From: Acidobacteriota bacterium | GTDB lineage: Bacteria > Acidobacteriota > Terriglobia > Terriglobales > Acidobacteriaceae | Direction of reading: 5' to 3' | Assembly (NCBI GenBank): GCA_019247235.1 | Contig: JAFAPG010000839.1 | Span: 1 to 6,517, forward strand | DNA length: 6,517 nt | Part shown: one piece after another, positions 5,283-6,517 of the stretch | How the letters are laid out: every line of letters starts with the position of its first letter | Position numbering within the stretch: position 1 is the first letter of the stretch | The notes under the pieces: model-generated | What the model was told of the DNA's origin: nothing | Database searches by the model: none | What the model saw: only the letters and a program-made list of their open reading frames with translations | Program-made: the position numbers and the translations under genes

Positions 5283-6517
5283 GTGAGAATTGCTCTCGAC
5301 TCCTTGGGCAAGCGATGGTTGTTCTTCGCCGTCGCCTTGCTCGCGGCTAACGGGTTCTGTTTCGAAGCGGGAAGAGTCGAGCTCGCCTCGCTTCTCTCCA
5401 ACTCTTCGAAAGCCGAGCATTGGTTGCGAGCGGCAGAGTTGGATCCTGGCAACGCTGCGTATTGGCATGCCCTGGGCCTGTTCGAAGAGTGGGACTTAGA
5501 TGGTGGCGATCTTGCTCGAGCGGTCTCGTATTACGAAAGAGCAAGCCAGCTAAATCCTGGTTACGACATTTACTGGTTGGACCTGGCGGGCAGCCTCGAG
5601 AACTTGGGAGAGGTGGAGTCAGCGCGAAAGGCGTTTGAACAAGCGAAGGCCGCGCATCCCGCGTCCTCGGAAGTAGCGTGGAGATATGGAAATTTTCTTC
5701 TGCGGCGCGGATACCTTTCGGCAGCCTACGTCGAGATCCGCCGCGCGCTGGCCACCGATCCCAGGCTGACGGTGAGCGCAATCTCTCAGTGCTGGAAGAG
5801 TCAGCCGAGCGTTGATGCGCTGGTGAATGCAGTACTTCCTCCGGACCTTCGCTTCTACCTGCCTGCCTTAGATTACCTCGTGTCAGAGCACGAGGGCGAT
5901 GCTGCCCTCGTCTTGTGGAACAAGTTACTCCTTCGCAAACAGCCTGTGGATGTGACGCAGGCCGTGCCTCTGGTCAATGAATTAGTTCGCGAGAACCGCG
6001 TCTCCGACGCGCAAGGAGCATGGCAGCAGGCTCTTGAGGCAGGCGGGCGAGCACATGACGAGGCCGCCTCGTCGCTTGTCTTTAACGGAGGGTTTGAAGA
6101 GGATCCTGTCCATGGCGGTTTTGACTGGCAATTCCTGGCCGTCGAGGGCGCCTCGTTTGATGTCGATACTACCGAGGCACACTCCGGCCGACGCTCGCTG
6201 CGAATCACCTTCGATGGCGAGGCGAACCCGAACTTCGCCCACGTATTTCAATGGGTCGCCGTCGAGCCGCATCGCCGTTACCGCTTGGTGGCTTTCCTGC
6301 GCACCGAGGCGATCTCAACCGACAGCGGCATTCGGTTCATGATCTCTGACTATTATCGTCCTGAGGCCTTTCAGATTCTTACTTCCGATCTCATCGGGAC
6401 AAATGGCTGGACTCGAATCGAGCAAGAGTTTGAAACCACTGGCGAGACCGGCCTACTGCTCGTGACGCTTCGCCGAATCCCAAGTTGGAAGTTTGATAAC
6501 AAGCTTCGCGGCTCTGT
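5283..6517 (+). CDS. Membrane-anchored TPR protein with C-terminal carbohydrate-binding-like module (3' end outside window)
   Basis: The frame stays open for 411 codons to the window edge. A hydrophobic N-terminus (about residues 12-27, RWLFFAVALLAANGF) looks like a signal anchor; the Cys at 26 lacks a proper lipobox. TPR-like helix pairs follow: a half unit ending AELDPGN (51-57), then units at about 59-92 (ending ASQLNP), 95-126 (LGEVESARKAFEQAKAAHP) and 130-160 (ending RRALATDP). A helical stretch (about 163-262) leads to LVFNGGFEEDPVHGGFDW (266-282), the typical entry of a CBM4/9-like or galactose-binding-like beta sandwich, continued by HSGRRSLRITFDG and TDSGIRFMISD. I recall similar TPR-NGGFE proteins beside polymerase/ligase genes in acidobacterial exopolysaccharide loci. 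It probably scaffolds or binds glycan outside the inner membrane. GTG at 5283 is the only standard start codon after the in-frame stop at 5220, but it lacks a clear ribosome binding site, so the start is tentative. Confidence 0.8.
   Translation, partial: MRIALDSLGKRWLFFAVALLAANGFCFEAGRVELASLLSNSSKAEHWLRAAELDPGNAAYWHALGLFEEWDLDGGDLARAVSYYERASQLNPGYDIYWLDLAGSLENLGEVESARKAFEQAKAAHPASSEVAWRYGNFLLRRGYLSAAYVEIRRALATDPRLTVSAISQCWKSQPSVDALVNAVLPPDLRFYLPALDYLVSEHEGDAALVLWNKLLLRKQPVDVTQAVPLVNELVRENRVSDAQGAWQQALEAGGRAHDEAASSLVFNGGFEEDPVHGGFDWQFLAVEGASFDVDTTEAHSGRRSLRITFDGEANPNFAHVFQWVAVEPHRRYRLVAFLRTEAISTDSGIRFMISDYYRPEAFQILTSDLIGTNGWTRIEQEFETTGETGLLLVTLRRIPSWKFDNKLRGS

Noticed and set aside
5347..5781. 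144-codon open frame on the minus strand
   Set aside because: It is antisense to the TPR gene, rich in Pro, Arg and Ser as expected for a shadow of a GC-rich gene, and has no motif.

Overview
The window is a piece of a bacterial surface-polysaccharide or exopolysaccharide locus, with every recognisable gene on the + strand. The likely source is an acidobacterium (Acidobacteriota). That guess rests on gene content and on remembered family resemblance: the length and C-terminal tail of the sugar transferase, and a tetratricopeptide protein ending in a carbohydrate-binding-like module. No marker gene is present, so the taxonomy is an inference.

Layout, left to right. Positions 2-283 hold the 3' end of a gene, probably a SAM-dependent methyltransferase. 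A 42-base gap leads to two overlapping genes for the alpha (326-1357) and beta (1345-2343) subunits of a thiamine-diphosphate (ThDP) 2-oxoacid dehydrogenase-type E1 enzyme. The beta gene overlaps a small membrane sugar-1-phosphate transferase of the PglC/WcaJ class (2327-3082). After 57 bases comes a 617-residue protein (3140-4993). Its N-terminal half is the membrane and Rossmann region of CapD/FlaA1/PglF proteins, and its C-terminal half is a GalE-like extended short-chain dehydrogenase/reductase (SDR) rather than the usual CapD dehydratase domain. A 289-base stretch with no convincing gene follows. The window ends inside a membrane-anchored TPR protein with a C-terminal beta-sandwich-like module (5283 to beyond 6517).

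How they may work together (inference). The transferase would load a nucleotide-activated sugar phosphate onto a polyprenyl phosphate and so start a glycan. The membrane-anchored SDR fusion would make or epimerise an NDP-sugar close to it. The E1 pair, with no E2 or E3 partner in view and translationally coupled to the transferase, would act on a glycan precursor, for example by ThDP-dependent transfer of a two-carbon unit, rather than in central metabolism. The TPR/carbohydrate-binding protein would act in the envelope during glycan assembly or export.

The two points most worth a second look are the E1 pair embedded in the glycan operon and the swapped catalytic domain in the CapD-like fusion. 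No RNA gene, CRISPR array, insertion sequence, attachment site or strong terminator was seen.
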